The notes under the pieces were generated by a model. That model ran no database searches, had not been told where the DNA came from, and was given only the letters and a program-made list of their open reading frames with translations. A stretch of 64,000 bases of DNA from Flammeovirgaceae bacterium (GTDB lineage Bacteria > Bacteroidota > Bacteroidia > Cytophagales > Cyclobacteriaceae). The translations under genes were made by a program, and so were the position numbers. This document shows, piece after piece, positions 1-10,022 of the stretch (position 1 is the stretch's first letter; each line of letters begins with the position of its first letter). The DNA is taken from assembly GCA_016709845.1 (NCBI GenBank), contig JADJMA010000004.1, positions 181,424 through 245,423 on the forward strand, given 5' to 3'.

Positions 1-1403
1 GTTGAGGGTTCGCATCTTTTCAGTCAGGAACTGGCTGTTGGCTTTATTGAAAAATTACTTGGCTCTAAGACGGATAGTATCAAAAACTTATTGAGCACAA
101 CTACATTCTATGTATTCCCGAATATGAGCCCCGATGCCTCGGAACAATATTTTGCGACTCTTAAATATGAGCGCAGCGGCAATGCATCGGCTACCGATGA
201 TGATCGTGATGGAAAAATTAATGAAGATGGGTTTGAGGATTTGAATGGCGATGGCCTTATCACTATGATTCGTGTTGAAGATCCAACCGGAAAATGGAAA
301 ACTCATCCCGCTGATGCCCGCATCATGACACAAGCTAATGCTGAGAAAGGTGAGCGCGGAAATTATTTGCTCTACACAGAAGGTATTGATAACGACAAAG
401 ACGGATCATTCAATGAAGATGGTGAAGGTGGGATTCACTTTAACAAAAGTCTTTCTTTTGATTTTCCCTATTTTACACCCGGAGCTGGGGAACACCCCGT
501 ATCTGAATTAGAGAACCGTGCTTTACTAGATCTTCTCTACGATAAGCCCAATGTTTTTTCCGTAGTTACGTTTGGGCCGGCCAACAATTTGTCGGAGTCA
601 TGGAAATATGAGCGTTCAAAAACAACTATGCGCGTGATCACCGGCATACTTGAGAATGACGCCAAGGTGAATAAGTTTGTTAGCGACCTTTATAAAAATC
701 AGTAACCGCTAAAGATGCGCCTTCTGCCTCCCCAACAAAAGGAGATTTTGTTCAATGGGCTTACTTTAACTATGCGCGTCCCAGCTTTAGTACTCCGGGC
801 TGGTGGGCTCCCAAGTTTGAAATTCCAAAAGATTCAGTAGCTGCAAAAAAGTATAAAGCCAATGACGATAAGAACAGCGATGTTGACTTTATTCGCTGGG
901 CTGAGAAAGAAGGATTAGATGTATTTGTGCCCTGGAAAAAAATTACCCATCCTGATTTCCCTGGAAAGAATGTAGAAGTGGGTGGCTTTAAACCTTTTGT
1001 AAAATCAAATCCTCCTGCAAAGGAATTTGACAAGGCAACTACAGAGCATACTAAATTTTTGATAGCGCTGGCGCAGGCAAAACCTGAATTGGATCTTATC
1101 AATTTAAAAACCGAATCGTTGGATAATGGCGTGAGCCGCATTACACTCACGGTATTTAACAAAGGGCAACTTCCGGCTGTAGCCGAAGTAGGTACCAACA
1201 ACTATTGGGTGAAGTTGATAAATGTTGAATTGAATTTGGGTAAGGATCAATCTCTTGTTAGCGGCAGAAAAATTATTACCATCAATAATTTACAACCAGG
1301 CGAGAGCACAGAAGTTAGCTGGCTCGTGAAGGGCAAAGGCACCGCTACAGTTGAAGCCGGTGCTGCACAAACCGGAATTAAAAAATTACCCATCACTCTT
1401 TAA
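1..1403 (+). CDS. M14 zinc carboxypeptidase paralogue, probable pseudoenzyme (5' end outside window, one frameshift)
   Basis: The reading frame is open from base 1, so the start lies upstream. It aligns along its length with the next gene, an M14 carboxypeptidase, and shares two acidic Ca-binding-like loops (DDDRDGKINEDG and DNDKDGSFNEDG). One frameshift near 697 (AAAAA run, one A lost) moves the frame; after correction it reads on through 705-1403. Where the neighbour has its zinc-binding His (SFHNNGG) this protein has TFGPANN, and where the neighbour has the catalytic Glu (TNELF) it has TPGWW. It is therefore probably a non-catalytic or altered-specificity paralogue; the HxxE motif would lie just upstream of the window. 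The C-terminal part looks like a beta-sandwich domain. M14 family membership is firm, inactivity is inference. Confidence 0.8.
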
Positions 1404-1415
1404 TCTGAACGAGTT

Positions 1416-3138
1416 ATGAATAAACTAATTATATGTTTTTTCTGTTTGCCGGCATAGCTGCGCAGGCACAAGATGCTAACGGAGTGTTTCGCGCTGCGGG
1501 CTCTCCCGAAAATCCGAAAGTATCCATCACTTGGAATAGATACTACAATCATGATGGCATTACTGATATCTGCAAAAAAATTGCTGCGGCTCATCCTGAC
1601 TTAGCAAAACTCGAGTCTATTGGTAAAAGTTATCAAGGCCGTGAGATGTGGTTGCTTACCATCACCGATTTTAAAAAAGGAAAGCCAGAAGAAAAACCTG
1701 CTTTCTATTTAGATGGAAACATCCATAGCAATGAAATTCAAGGTGCCGAAATGGCACTTTACACCGCGTGGTACCTGACCGAGACTTTTAAGGACATTAC
1801 GTATATCAAGGAGCTTCTCGCTGATCGTGTTTTTTACATTGTGCCAACAATCAATCCTGATGGGCGCGATAATTTCATGAAAGCGCCAAACTCTCCGCAT
1901 AGTCCACGTTCGGGTATGGTGCCCATCGACAATGACCGCGATGGAAAAGTTAATGAAGATGGGTTTGATGATTTGGATAAAGACGGAAACATTACTCAAA
2001 TGATTCGCAAGAGCGCGACCGGCCGATTTAAAAAAGATCCAAACGACCCGCGCAGATTAATGCGAGCTAAAAACGATGAGCTTGGTGAATATGAAGTGCT
2101 GGGCAACGAAGGGATCGACTCCGATGGAGATGGAAGAGTGAATGAAGATGGAGAAGGGTACTACGACCCTAACCGCGATTGGGGATGGAAGTGGCAACCC
2201 AATCCCATACAAAATGGTGCGTATAAATATCCATTCTCCTTGCCCGAAAATCGTAACGTCCGCAACTTCGTAATGGCGCACCCAAATATTGCCGGAGCAC
2301 AAAGCTTTCATAATAATGGAGGAATGATTTTGCGTGGTCCTGGTGCTGAAGAAGATGCCAGCACGTATAATGCAGAAGACTCTCGCATTTACGATGCTAT
2401 TGGCAAAAAGGGTGAGTTACTCATTCCGGGGTATCGTTACATGATTGTGTACAAAGATTTGTATTCTGTTTTTGGTGGTGAATTAGATTGGTTCTATGGT
2501 GGCCGTGGTATTTACACGTTCACTAACGAGTTGTTCACATCCTATATGTATTTCAACAAGAAGTCTTCTTGGGAAGATGGAGAGGATGAAAATTACGAAT
2601 TTAATAACGACTTACTCTTTGGGGATGCGGTTGTACCCTGGAAGGAATATGATCATCCACAATATGGAAAAATTGAAATTGGTGGCGTGAAGAAAAACTT
2701 TACGCGTGCCGATCCCGGTTTCTTACTAGAGAGTGATGCGCACAGAAATATGTCATTTGTTATTTATCATGCGTACCACATGCCTAAGTTGAGTGTCGAA
2801 AATATATCAGAAAAGAACTTAGGCAACGGGCTTACCGAAGTTACTGCCGTCATAAAAATGAACGTATGATGCCCACGCACGCAAGCCAGGATTTAAAATT
2901 TAAAATCGAGCGGCCAGATTATATTTCGTTGCAAGGCGCTACCGTTGTGGCCGGAATGATTGTTGAGAACGGAGATTTAAATATTACTCGTGAGCAAAAA
3001 ATTAATCCCGCTGTGCTGGAAGTAAAAAGCATTCCAGGGCTGGGTGCTGTTACTGTGCGCTGGATAATAAAGCCTGCCAAGAATTACACTGTAAAAGTGG
3101 ATAGCCACAAAGGCGGTGTGGTAAGCAAGCAGAAATAA
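1416..3138 (+). CDS. Secreted M14 zinc carboxypeptidase with Ca-binding loop insertions (two frameshifts)
   Basis: Predicted exported metallocarboxypeptidase that trims C-terminal residues or peptidoglycan peptides. Start ATG 1416 gives a signal peptide (MNKLIICFF...AAQAQD) once one T is restored in the T run at 1436-1441; a second frameshift near 2860 (AAAAA run) joins the C-terminal part at 2866-3138. Zinc ligands are visible as HSNE (HxxE) and the His of SFHNNGG; the catalytic Glu is in FTNELF. Between them lie DNDRDGKVNEDG and DSDGDGRVNEDG, EF-hand-like Ca-binding loops inserted in the catalytic domain. It follows the paralogue above by 12 bases and ends before a strong terminator, so the two form one transcript. 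About 574 residues after correction. Confidence 0.85.
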
Positions 3139-3159
3139 TTGTTAGAGAAGTTAAAATGT

Positions 3160-3192
3160 AAAACCCCGGCCTTGGTCGGGGTTTTGTTTTTT
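3160..3192 (+). terminator. Rho-independent terminator after the M14 pair
   Basis: Stem AAAACCCCGGCC / GGTCGGGGTTTT with one G-T wobble, followed by GTTTTTT. It lies 21 bases after the M14 stop codon. Confidence 0.9.
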
Positions 3193-3320
3193 AAAGTCGG
3201 GGAAACCAATTAAGTATGCAGTAGTATTCGATTAACCCAGGCGCTAAAAATATCTTGAATTGCGTCATGTCGTTTTAGTACACTTAAATCATAAAATATT
3301 TCGATTAAAAATACTCAAAC

Positions 3321-3406
3321 TAAATCCCGAAGGGATTTAATTTAAATAACACCGCATGAAATGCGGTGTGTTAAAGACACCTCCCTTAACAACCCTGAAA
3401 GGGTTG
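3321..3406. repeat. Three perfect hairpins with identical GAA triloops (3' flank of the transposase)
   Basis: Three consecutive perfect inverted repeats, each closed by the same 3-base loop GAA: TAAATCCC-GAA-GGGATTTA (3321-3339), ACACCGCAT-GAA-ATGCGGTGT (3349-3369) and CAACCCT-GAA-AGGGTTG (3390-3406). The stems differ in sequence while the loop is constant. They lie directly downstream of the minus-strand Y1 transposase gene and mirror TTC-loop hairpins on its other side. A role as binding or cleavage sites for the transposase is inference from IS200/IS605 and RAYT biology. Confidence 0.85.
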
Positions 3407-3408
3407 AA

Positions 3409-3856
3409 CTACAATAAATACTTCTCATCAAACTGAACTCCATGTTCCTTTAGCAGGTCTACGTATTCATCTCGGAAAGTTTTAGTCTTGTGATGTTCCT
3501 CCTTGATTTTTTATATAATTGATCAGGATTTCTTTTCGGTCGATTGAGTAGGTAAACGCACCATAGCCATCTTGTCAACCACTAAACTGTGGGAACAACC
3601 CCTTCTCCTTAATAAATTTTGTGCTGGCCAACTTAATATCCTTAACAAGATCGGCCAATGCTACGGATGGACGCAGGTGCGTAAGAATATGGATATGATC
3701 TTCAACGCCATTTATTTGGTAGAGGTGACACTTCTTGTTTTCAAGAATGCCAGACATGTATTTGAAAAGTTCACTGCGATGAGGTTTAGTAAGCGTGGTC
3801 GTTCGATCTTTTGTGCTGAATACAATTTGGTAGAGTATTTGAGTATAGGTGCTCAT
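3409..3856 (-). pseudogene. IS200-like Y1 transposase / RAYT (one in-frame stop, one frameshift)
   Basis: HUH-type single-strand DNA transposase of the Y1_Tnp family. The start chosen is the ATG at 3856 (MSTYTQILYQIVFSTK, the usual family start) although the frame is open to 3913. The metal-binding HUH motif is seen as DHIHIL. The frame is stopped by TGA at 3577-3575 where the family normally has Trp (FSG-stop-QDGYGAFTYS), then continues in the same frame; near 3508 one extra G shifts it, after which it reads EEHHKTKTFRDEY to a stop at 3409. Length about 149 residues is normal for the family. No TnpB neighbour. Either a decayed element or two sequence errors. Flanking hairpins suggest a REP-associated type. 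Confidence 0.8.
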
Positions 3857-3862
3857 GGTGTT

Positions 3863-3948
3863 GAACCACTTCGTGGTTCTGGTTATCATTTGTTTTTCTG
3901 TCCACCAATACAATCGGTGGTTATTTATATTTAATCCCTTCGGGATTA
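3863..3948. repeat. Three hairpins on the 5' flank of the transposase, two with TTC triloops
   Basis: GAACCAC-TTC-GTGGTTC (3863-3879) and TAATCCC-TTC-GGGATTA (3932-3948) are perfect stems whose loop is the complement of the GAA loop on the other flank, so the two sets are inverted relative to each other. Between them CCACCAAT-ACA-ATCGGTGG (3902-3920) has one G-T wobble and a different triloop. The outermost stem (TAATCCC) nearly repeats the outermost stem on the far side (TAAATCCC), so the pair may mark the ends of the element, about 3321-3948. Confidence 0.8.
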
Positions 3949-3994
3949 GTCAGTACTATTTATAAGTCATGAATTTATGGAAAACAAGTCTTCC

Positions 3995-4996
3995 CTATAG
4001 AATTGCTTTCATTCCTAACTTCTCAACTGAAAATTTTTTCATTGCACTATAAACTCCTTCTACATCTTTCGAAGTCAGGGAGCAACCAATAACATGGACA
4101 CCCGCGTTAGGAAAGGCAATCGTTTCTTTAAGGTTATCTGGTGTTGCCAATTGATCATTCATTTTCAGCATAGCACTTACCTTCACTTCGGGGTCTTGCT
4201 CGGTTTCGTTCTTATAATAGTAAAGCGTGAGCGAAGGTTGTGTTACTTTCCGAAAGAGATCTTTCGTCATCGTTGTTTCTATCAATTCTTCTAACTGAAC
4301 CAACGATTCCAGGCGATACTTCTTATTCCAGAATTTTGCGTGCTCTTCACTAGCGCCTGTGATCCTATATTTTCCACCGAGCACCGTTCGTGCAATCTGC
4401 AAGCCCCAGGGATCATTCAACAAAAAAGCAGTAGGATCATTAATAGCAATGTTGGGCGACATGTTAATCAATGCATATACATCATCGGGATAATAAGCAG
4501 CTAACATCAACGCTAATGTGCCACCAGTAGACGTGCTCACCAAAATAACTTTATTCCCTAACTGTTTCCCAATCGTCAACGCTTGCTTGGCACTTTCCCA
4601 AAGTCTGTCGGCAGTAAAAAGTAACAAAGTTTCTGTTGTATCAACACCATGATCAGCCAATCGCGATAGATATAAATTACAGCCAAAGTCTTTGGCCAAT
4701 CTTCTGTGCACAGGATCCCCTTCAATCTGACTGGCAGAAAAGCCATGCAGATAAACAATTGCATATTCCGTTTTTTGTTTTGTGCTATCGTGCCAAACAA
4801 TGCGCGCTTCGTTGTCGGACTTAATTTTATGTTGAGCTTCGTTTGAAGCCACATAATTTTCCAATGCTGTTGCCTCTGAAGGCACAACAATCGGTGTTAA
4901 GTTGTAAGTAGGATGTTTGGGAGTCGGGCCTAAAAAATAAATCGCAGCTAATACGACTATTGGAAAGGTGATTTTTATGAGGCGTTTTGAAATCAT
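3995..4996 (-). CDS. Membrane-anchored alpha/beta hydrolase (carboxylesterase-like)
   Basis: Single intact ORF of 333 residues. The N-terminus has a hydrophobic segment (residues 9-23) that could be a signal anchor. The fold is recognised from the oxyanion-hole motif VYLHGFSAS near residue 81-89, a nucleophile elbow VSTSTGGT with Ser156 (S-x-S-x-G, the first Gly replaced by Ser), and a late His in GVHVIG near residue 300. It would hydrolyse an ester of unknown nature. It stands alone, 91 bases from the next minus-strand gene. Specific substrate cannot be read from sequence. Confidence 0.8.
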   Translation of the reverse strand: MISKRLIKITFPIVVLAAIYFLGPTPKHPTYNLTPIVVPSEATALENYVASNEAQHKIKSDNEARIVWHDSTKQKTEYAIVYLHGFSASQIEGDPVHRRLAKDFGCNLYLSRLADHGVDTTETLLLFTADRLWESAKQALTIGKQLGNKVILVSTSTGGTLALMLAAYYPDDVYALINMSPNIAINDPTAFLLNDPWGLQIARTVLGGKYRITGASEEHAKFWNKKYRLESLVQLEELIETTMTKDLFRKVTQPSLTLYYYKNETEQDPEVKVSAMLKMNDQLATPDNLKETIAFPNAGVHVIGCSLTSKDVEGVYSAMKKFSVEKLGMKAIL

Positions 4997-5087
4997 GTGG
5001 TTCTAATTAAGATACTAATATGTTCGTCTTTACCAAACAATCGCAAAGTCGTAAAGCCACGAAGGATCAAAAAGGATATTTGACTAC

Positions 5088-6851
5088 TTACAACTTAGGC
5101 GCCAACCACAAAAAGCCTGAAGACAATAGAAAGGTGATAAAAAACAAAAGTTGCGAAATTGATTTTGCCACAGAAATCAATTCTCGCTGCGTTTTTTCTG
5201 AATAAGAAGTTGACCGAGATTGATGCTGATTATGTTGATTTGCAACTCTTAACGATTGCCATTCATCAGATGCAGAAACAAAATAATTAAGTTTTACAGA
5301 GTCCTGTGTTTGCAATTGATGCCAACCTGTTTTATCTGCCCAAGTGGTTGCATGCCAAAAGTCATCTATAATTACATTTTCCTGTAAAGGAAGAGTAGTG
5401 GCGTTTTCATTTTTCAATATAGGTTCTTCCTTTGCTGCAATTACATTTATACAGAGCGGTTCATCGGTATAAAATGGAAATTGATTTTCGATTTGAATTT
5501 TAAATCGTTGTGACTTTAAACGAGTGATTGACTCCAATAAAGGTGACCAAACATTTGCGTAGTCATTTGTTTTCCCTTCCAATAATAACCGATACGTTTC
5601 ATGCAACAATTGAAACCCTGCTTTTCCTGCACTCAGATTCACAAAACCAGACAGTGTGCGATGTGATGAAACAATAACTGGAGTAATCACCGAAGCCGCT
5701 ACAATTGAAACAGGCGCTGCCGGTAACACAAAATTAGTTGAAGTTCCTTTTAATCGTACGGTATCTTGCGCGTAAATCGTTGTCGAAGCATTAAGTAATG
5801 GGATCTTACTTTTAGTATCTGTCGAGTTAAGCAAAATGATAGCTCCTAATCCTGCTCGACATGATTGCTCCAGACTTTTCAGTTCAGGAGTACTCAGTCC
5901 GTTCAGAGACTCGCTATCAAGAAAAACTAAATCAAGTGTTTCCAATATTTCAGGGGTTAGTCGATCGATTCTAATTGACTCCTGATTGGAAAACTCATAA
6001 TGAAAATTGGTTTTTGAAATTTGTGATCGAACGGTAATCGCATATCCTTTCTCTGCAAGAAAGTTCTTTAAATAACGCACCTCTGCTGTCGGATACTTTT
6101 GAATAACGAGAATATTTAGCTTTTCTTCCGGCTTTACTTCAATCGGCAGCTTAGCTTCGATTATAGTATTCAGACTATCGCGTATGATCAGTGAGTATTG
6201 AAACAATCCGGCTTGTCGCGATTGAAACGAAAGAGAAAAAGATTTTAAGCCGGTCCCCTTTAATATTACCGAATCTTCCACTTGACCGGGGCCTTTCAAA
6301 ATCAATATCGTTCTCCTTGCAATATTAATTGTGCCACTGACTATTGCCGTTTGCCCAACGTGTACGTTTGCAGGAATTTCTAACTGCGTAATTCCAATAG
6401 GAAGTTTATCTGGAATAAATGTGTAAGGAGCATTAATAGTTTCCTCTTCATAAGCAGTAAGTCCATCTCCTAAAATAAAAGCAATTTCGGAATTGTAATC
6501 AGACAATTCATAAGGCTGTATAGTGCTGGCCTTCTTAAAATCAACGGCATCATCTAATCGCATCGTGATAAGATCGGGGTATTTCTTAACAAGGCTATCG
6601 GCTTTCGCGCGATCATAATTTTTAGTAAGCAAAATGATTCCTGCTGTATCTTCTTTTGAGGTTCGGGTAGGTTGCAGTAGCCAGGCAACTATTGATGAAA
6701 TCATAAACACAACGGCTACAATTCTTGCCAGCAGAAACCGACCCTTTCTTCCAATCTCTTTCCAAACAAGAAATGCTAGTAGGAGAACTGCGCCTAAAAA
6801 AATGGCCCAGAGTGGAAACAGTGGCTGAATACTAAGTGAAGAGCTATTCAT
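5088..6851 (-). CDS. Large membrane protein, last gene of the MoxR/BatA-type operon
   Basis: 587 residues. Two N-terminal membrane segments (about 14-30 and 39-60), a long extracytoplasmic region and a C-terminal membrane segment (about 565-582). The arrangement, together with a Rossmann-like stretch in the middle (LNILVIQKYP then LDLVFLDSESL), resembles the glutamine-amidotransferase-like membrane proteins found beside BatA genes; I cannot name an exact family. It follows the preceding gene by 62 bases and is probably co-transcribed. Function presumably linked to the MoxR chaperone and its vWA-like partners at the cell envelope. Confidence 0.65.
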   Translation of the reverse strand: MNSSSLSIQPLFPLWAIFLGAVLLLAFLVWKEIGRKGRFLLARIVAVVFMISSIVAWLLQPTRTSKEDTAGIILLTKNYDRAKADSLVKKYPDLITMRLDDAVDFKKASTIQPYELSDYNSEIAFILGDGLTAYEEETINAPYTFIPDKLPIGITQLEIPANVHVGQTAIVSGTINIARRTILILKGPGQVEDSVILKGTGLKSFSLSFQSRQAGLFQYSLIIRDSLNTIIEAKLPIEVKPEEKLNILVIQKYPTAEVRYLKNFLAEKGYAITVRSQISKTNFHYEFSNQESIRIDRLTPEILETLDLVFLDSESLNGLSTPELKSLEQSCRAGLGAIILLNSTDTKSKIPLLNASTTIYAQDTVRLKGTSTNFVLPAAPVSIVAASVITPVIVSSHRTLSGFVNLSAGKAGFQLLHETYRLLLEGKTNDYANVWSPLLESITRLKSQRFKIQIENQFPFYTDEPLCINVIAAKEEPILKNENATTLPLQENVIIDDFWHATTWADKTGWHQLQTQDSVKLNYFVSASDEWQSLRVANQHNQHQSRSTSYSEKTQRELISVAKSISQLLFFITFLLSSGFLWLAPKL

Positions 6852-6913
6852 TTTTAATCGTTTCCAGGCTTTGTAAAAATTGTTGATCTAAGGAATGCGT
6901 GGTCAAGCGCTTT

Positions 6914-8792
6914 TTAGTTGGCGAAATAAATTGCTGTGGTAGCACCCGCCACAACACCTAGCGAACTTTTAAAAGTAAAGCCTTTCCGCTCCTTCGCATT
7001 GCCCTCACCATAAGCCAATGCATTCAACATCGTTAATCCTTCCAGGTAATTCGGTTTTTCCAGAACTATCTGGGCAAGTTCCTGTCCGGCCTTATAAAAT
7101 ATTTGTTGTTCTGTGGTAGTGATCATAGTTCTACTTGAGCCAATCATCTGCTCAGTCAGTATTAGGGCTTGTCGTATGTTTTGATAAGAATCATTTTCTT
7201 CAACCATTCTTTTACCTGTCGAAGTTTGCACCTCACTCAAATCGCCCGTGAGCCGCTTCTCTTCCTTTAAAGGTGGTGGATCGAACCCCGTGCGATGTAC
7301 ATAGATGCGCGAATCATTGCTGATCTCTTTTAATAATTTTAAGGCCGTGTATTGATAAGGTAATGATTTCTCTGGATCAAAGAGTCGCAGGTGAAGTTCG
7401 GCATCCCACATTACGGTAAGTGCCGCTTTCAGTTTTGCACGCACAGACTCGACAAAGAAAGTGGCCACCTCGCCATCATCGTGATTATGCGTAAAAGCAG
7501 CTAATGGATCTTCTTTTGCATTTGGATCATTGTGTGCATGTTCTGTTGGCGCTGGCTTTTTCTCAGCCACCAAGTTGTGTCCATTTTCCGTATCATGTTT
7601 ATGAGTAAATTTATCCATAACATCTTCTGTTGCTTCATCTCCGTGATCTTCAATCTCTGCTTTACCAATCTGCTCTTCAAACTCTTCACCTAAAAATTGT
7701 CCGTAACGCAAACGCAATACTTTTTGATCGTAGCCTAATTCATTGCTGGTCGCATTGAATTGTTGTTTGGTCATCCCTTTTCTTTCGCGCAGTAATTTTT
7801 CTGAGTCGATGATGATCTGGCGCTGACTTCTAAAATACTCAGGCATTAAATCGACACCCAGGCCTTCATCATCCACGAAATCTATTTTTGCGGTATCTTG
7901 TAAGGCAATGAAAAATGTTTCGGTTCGATTGTAATTGGGTGTTGGTATTTTATTGTCAATCGCCTCCACATAAAAATAAAGTTCATCACCGGGCTCCATG
8001 CCCAGTTTATTTAGGTTCAATGTAATCTCGCCAACAACGTTCTTCCCCGATATCTTTTGTGGTTTATCAAATCGCAATCGCTCTTCTCTAAACTTTACAG
8101 ACTCCCCACTTCCCTTGCTCACGGTTGCAATAATCGATGCGTCCAACAAGTCCGTAATCATCCCGCAAGGTGGATTTAACGGGCACAATAAGTTTATCCG
8201 AAAAGGAAATTCGTGTAAACTGATTGAGGTTATCAATCGTTATCTTCGGAGCTTGATCTTTTATAACTTCAATTCCTTTTATTAGCTCGAGTGGAGAGTT
8301 GCCCGCGATTTTTCGATTAAGGATTGGCTTTGGAACAAAAGCAGTTAAACCAAAATAGAAAAGTGCGCCAACCACAAAAATCACAAATGATCGAACTAAT
8401 GAATTCGGCAACCTTATCTGCGGATATAAAGAATTAAAATTATTGAGCGTCTTTTCAAGTTGTAGTTGCTGGAGTAGATTCAATGCAGTCTCAGCTTGCA
8501 TAAATAAATCTGCACTTTCTTCAAGCTGTAGATAATGGCTGTTCAAATATTGAATGAAGACGGTATGACTGAGTGAAAATAATTTGTAATGCCATGCTTG
8601 TTGAGCAATTACAATTAATACGATTACCGATGAAAGTGAAAATTTCCAAATTAAGGATACTGTGAAAAGGCCAGTCAATGCAAAGACTAAGAGAAATCCA
8701 GCAGATGCGTACAGAATAATCTCAAGTGCTCGCAACAGCAAGTAGCGCCTCTTCAAGTTTTGAATTCGATATCGGGCTTCGGCTACACTCAT
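6914..8792 (-). CDS. DUF4175-like membrane protein (one frameshift)
   Basis: Two overlapping ORFs joined by one frameshift near 8155 (the N-terminal part reads DDYG just before it; the next part continues LDASIIATVSKG). Start ATG 8792 overlaps the BatA stop by four bases (ATGA). Three membrane segments lie in the N-terminal third (two between residues 18 and 68, one near 136-155), followed by a soluble charged region with a His-rich part (FTHKHD, FTHNHDD) that could bind metal. About 626 residues, shorter than many DUF4175 proteins. Position after BatA in the MoxR operon is the main support for the family assignment. Confidence 0.65.
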
Positions 8793-10000
8793 TGTTTCTT
8801 TGCATAAGCAGTAATTCGTTCCACAATCAATACCAAAAGAAACAATAGAAGAACAAATTTATTTGGTGAGGGTGCTATCATTCCAGCTTTCAAAACAGAC
8901 TCCGTTTTCTTGCTTCCTGAAAAAATTATAGAGTCAGGAAGCACGCGCTTGTCATATCGATTTAATCGGGTGGTTAGTTTTGAATCAGCGAGCATTAACT
9001 CAGCCAATTGCAGACTAAGATTCTCATGGCGGGCAACATCGACTGTAAGTCGCTTGTTGATGATCCATTGATTTACTTTTTGTTTAGTTATTAACTGATT
9101 TACTGTTTTAGGCCTTATGGCGACAATATTTGTTGAATCATTCGCTGGTATCAATCGATCAGAGAACCAAAATACCCAATCAGTACTAGCTTCTAATTTC
9201 TTTGAATCTTGAATTTTGAATTCAATTGGCAATGTTAGCTGTATGGCATTCAATGCCGCTTTAAGGATCTGCACATCAGGCGCATGCAATTCATCCGATA
9301 CAATTGAAATTTTAATTTTCCTTATCGGCTCAGCAACAAGAGAATCGGGAAGTGCTAAAGCTTGCTCCGTAGTAAAAGAAATATTTTCTGATGTGGTCAT
9401 CCCTTTTCTGATCAAAAATTGATTTTCATTTTTTTTCAACGCTTGCAATACAAATTCATTTGGTTCTGCAGTAATACTTATCCACGTAATCACAGAATCT
9501 ATTTCAGGGCGCATTCCATCAAAATTCTTTATAGCACTTTTTGAAAAAACAATTCCCTGTGTCAGTTTTTCATTATTGAGATCATCAATCGCACGCCAAT
9601 AATTTACTTCGCTTACTTGTTGCTGTTCCAGCAAAGGAAATCCATGCTGCAACCACCGCCCTTCAAATCCTTCTTCTTCCAGACTATCTATTGCTTGTTT
9701 TACTCGCGGATGATTTTCTAAACCCGGTTCTATCAATACCCATTTCTTTGCATCCGTGCTACTCCATTGAAAGCCAGCCAGCAATCCCACAAATAAAACA
9801 ATTAGTAGGCATCGCAAGGCGAGCAATAAAAGTTCATTCAGTTTAATCCCTTTAAATTGTTGCGTGCTTGTTTCCCGCAAGTGGCGCAAGCTGCCCATCT
9901 TCACTACCTTCCCCTCCTTACGACTCAATAAATGAATACCAATCGGTACTGCAAGTGCCGTTAATGCCCATAGAAATATAGGTTGTGCAAATTGAATCAT
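8789..10000 (-). CDS. BatA-domain membrane protein
   Basis: 403 residues. The N-terminus has the BatA/aerotolerance-type signature: two membrane helices around FLWALTALAVPIGIHLLSR and LLLALRCLLIVLFVG, with a conserved short loop between. A long soluble region follows, then a C-terminal helix (FVLLLFLLVLIVE). No MIDAS-type vWA motif is evident in the soluble part. It starts 22 bases after the DUF58 gene and overlaps the next gene by 4 bases. In related clusters these proteins act with MoxR and DUF58 proteins in envelope or stress functions. Confidence 0.8.
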   Translation of the reverse strand: MIQFAQPIFLWALTALAVPIGIHLLSRKEGKVVKMGSLRHLRETSTQQFKGIKLNELLLLALRCLLIVLFVGLLAGFQWSSTDAKKWVLIEPGLENHPRVKQAIDSLEEEGFEGRWLQHGFPLLEQQQVSEVNYWRAIDDLNNEKLTQGIVFSKSAIKNFDGMRPEIDSVITWISITAEPNEFVLQALKKNENQFLIRKGMTTSENISFTTEQALALPDSLVAEPIRKIKISIVSDELHAPDVQILKAALNAIQLTLPIEFKIQDSKKLEASTDWVFWFSDRLIPANDSTNIVAIRPKTVNQLITKQKVNQWIINKRLTVDVARHENLSLQLAELMLADSKLTTRLNRYDKRVLPDSIIFSGSKKTESVLKAGMIAPSPNKFVLLLFLLVLIVERITAYAKKQ

Positions 10001-10022
10001 CTGGCTAATCGCTTACGCACGG

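Noticed and set aside
770..1201. A minus-strand ORF of 143 codons inside the first M14 gene
   Set aside because: It lies within conserved coding sequence on the other strand and shows no domain of its own.
3572..3934. A plus-strand ORF of 120 codons opposite the transposase
   Set aside because: It is a shadow of the minus-strand Y1 transposase, which has clear family motifs.
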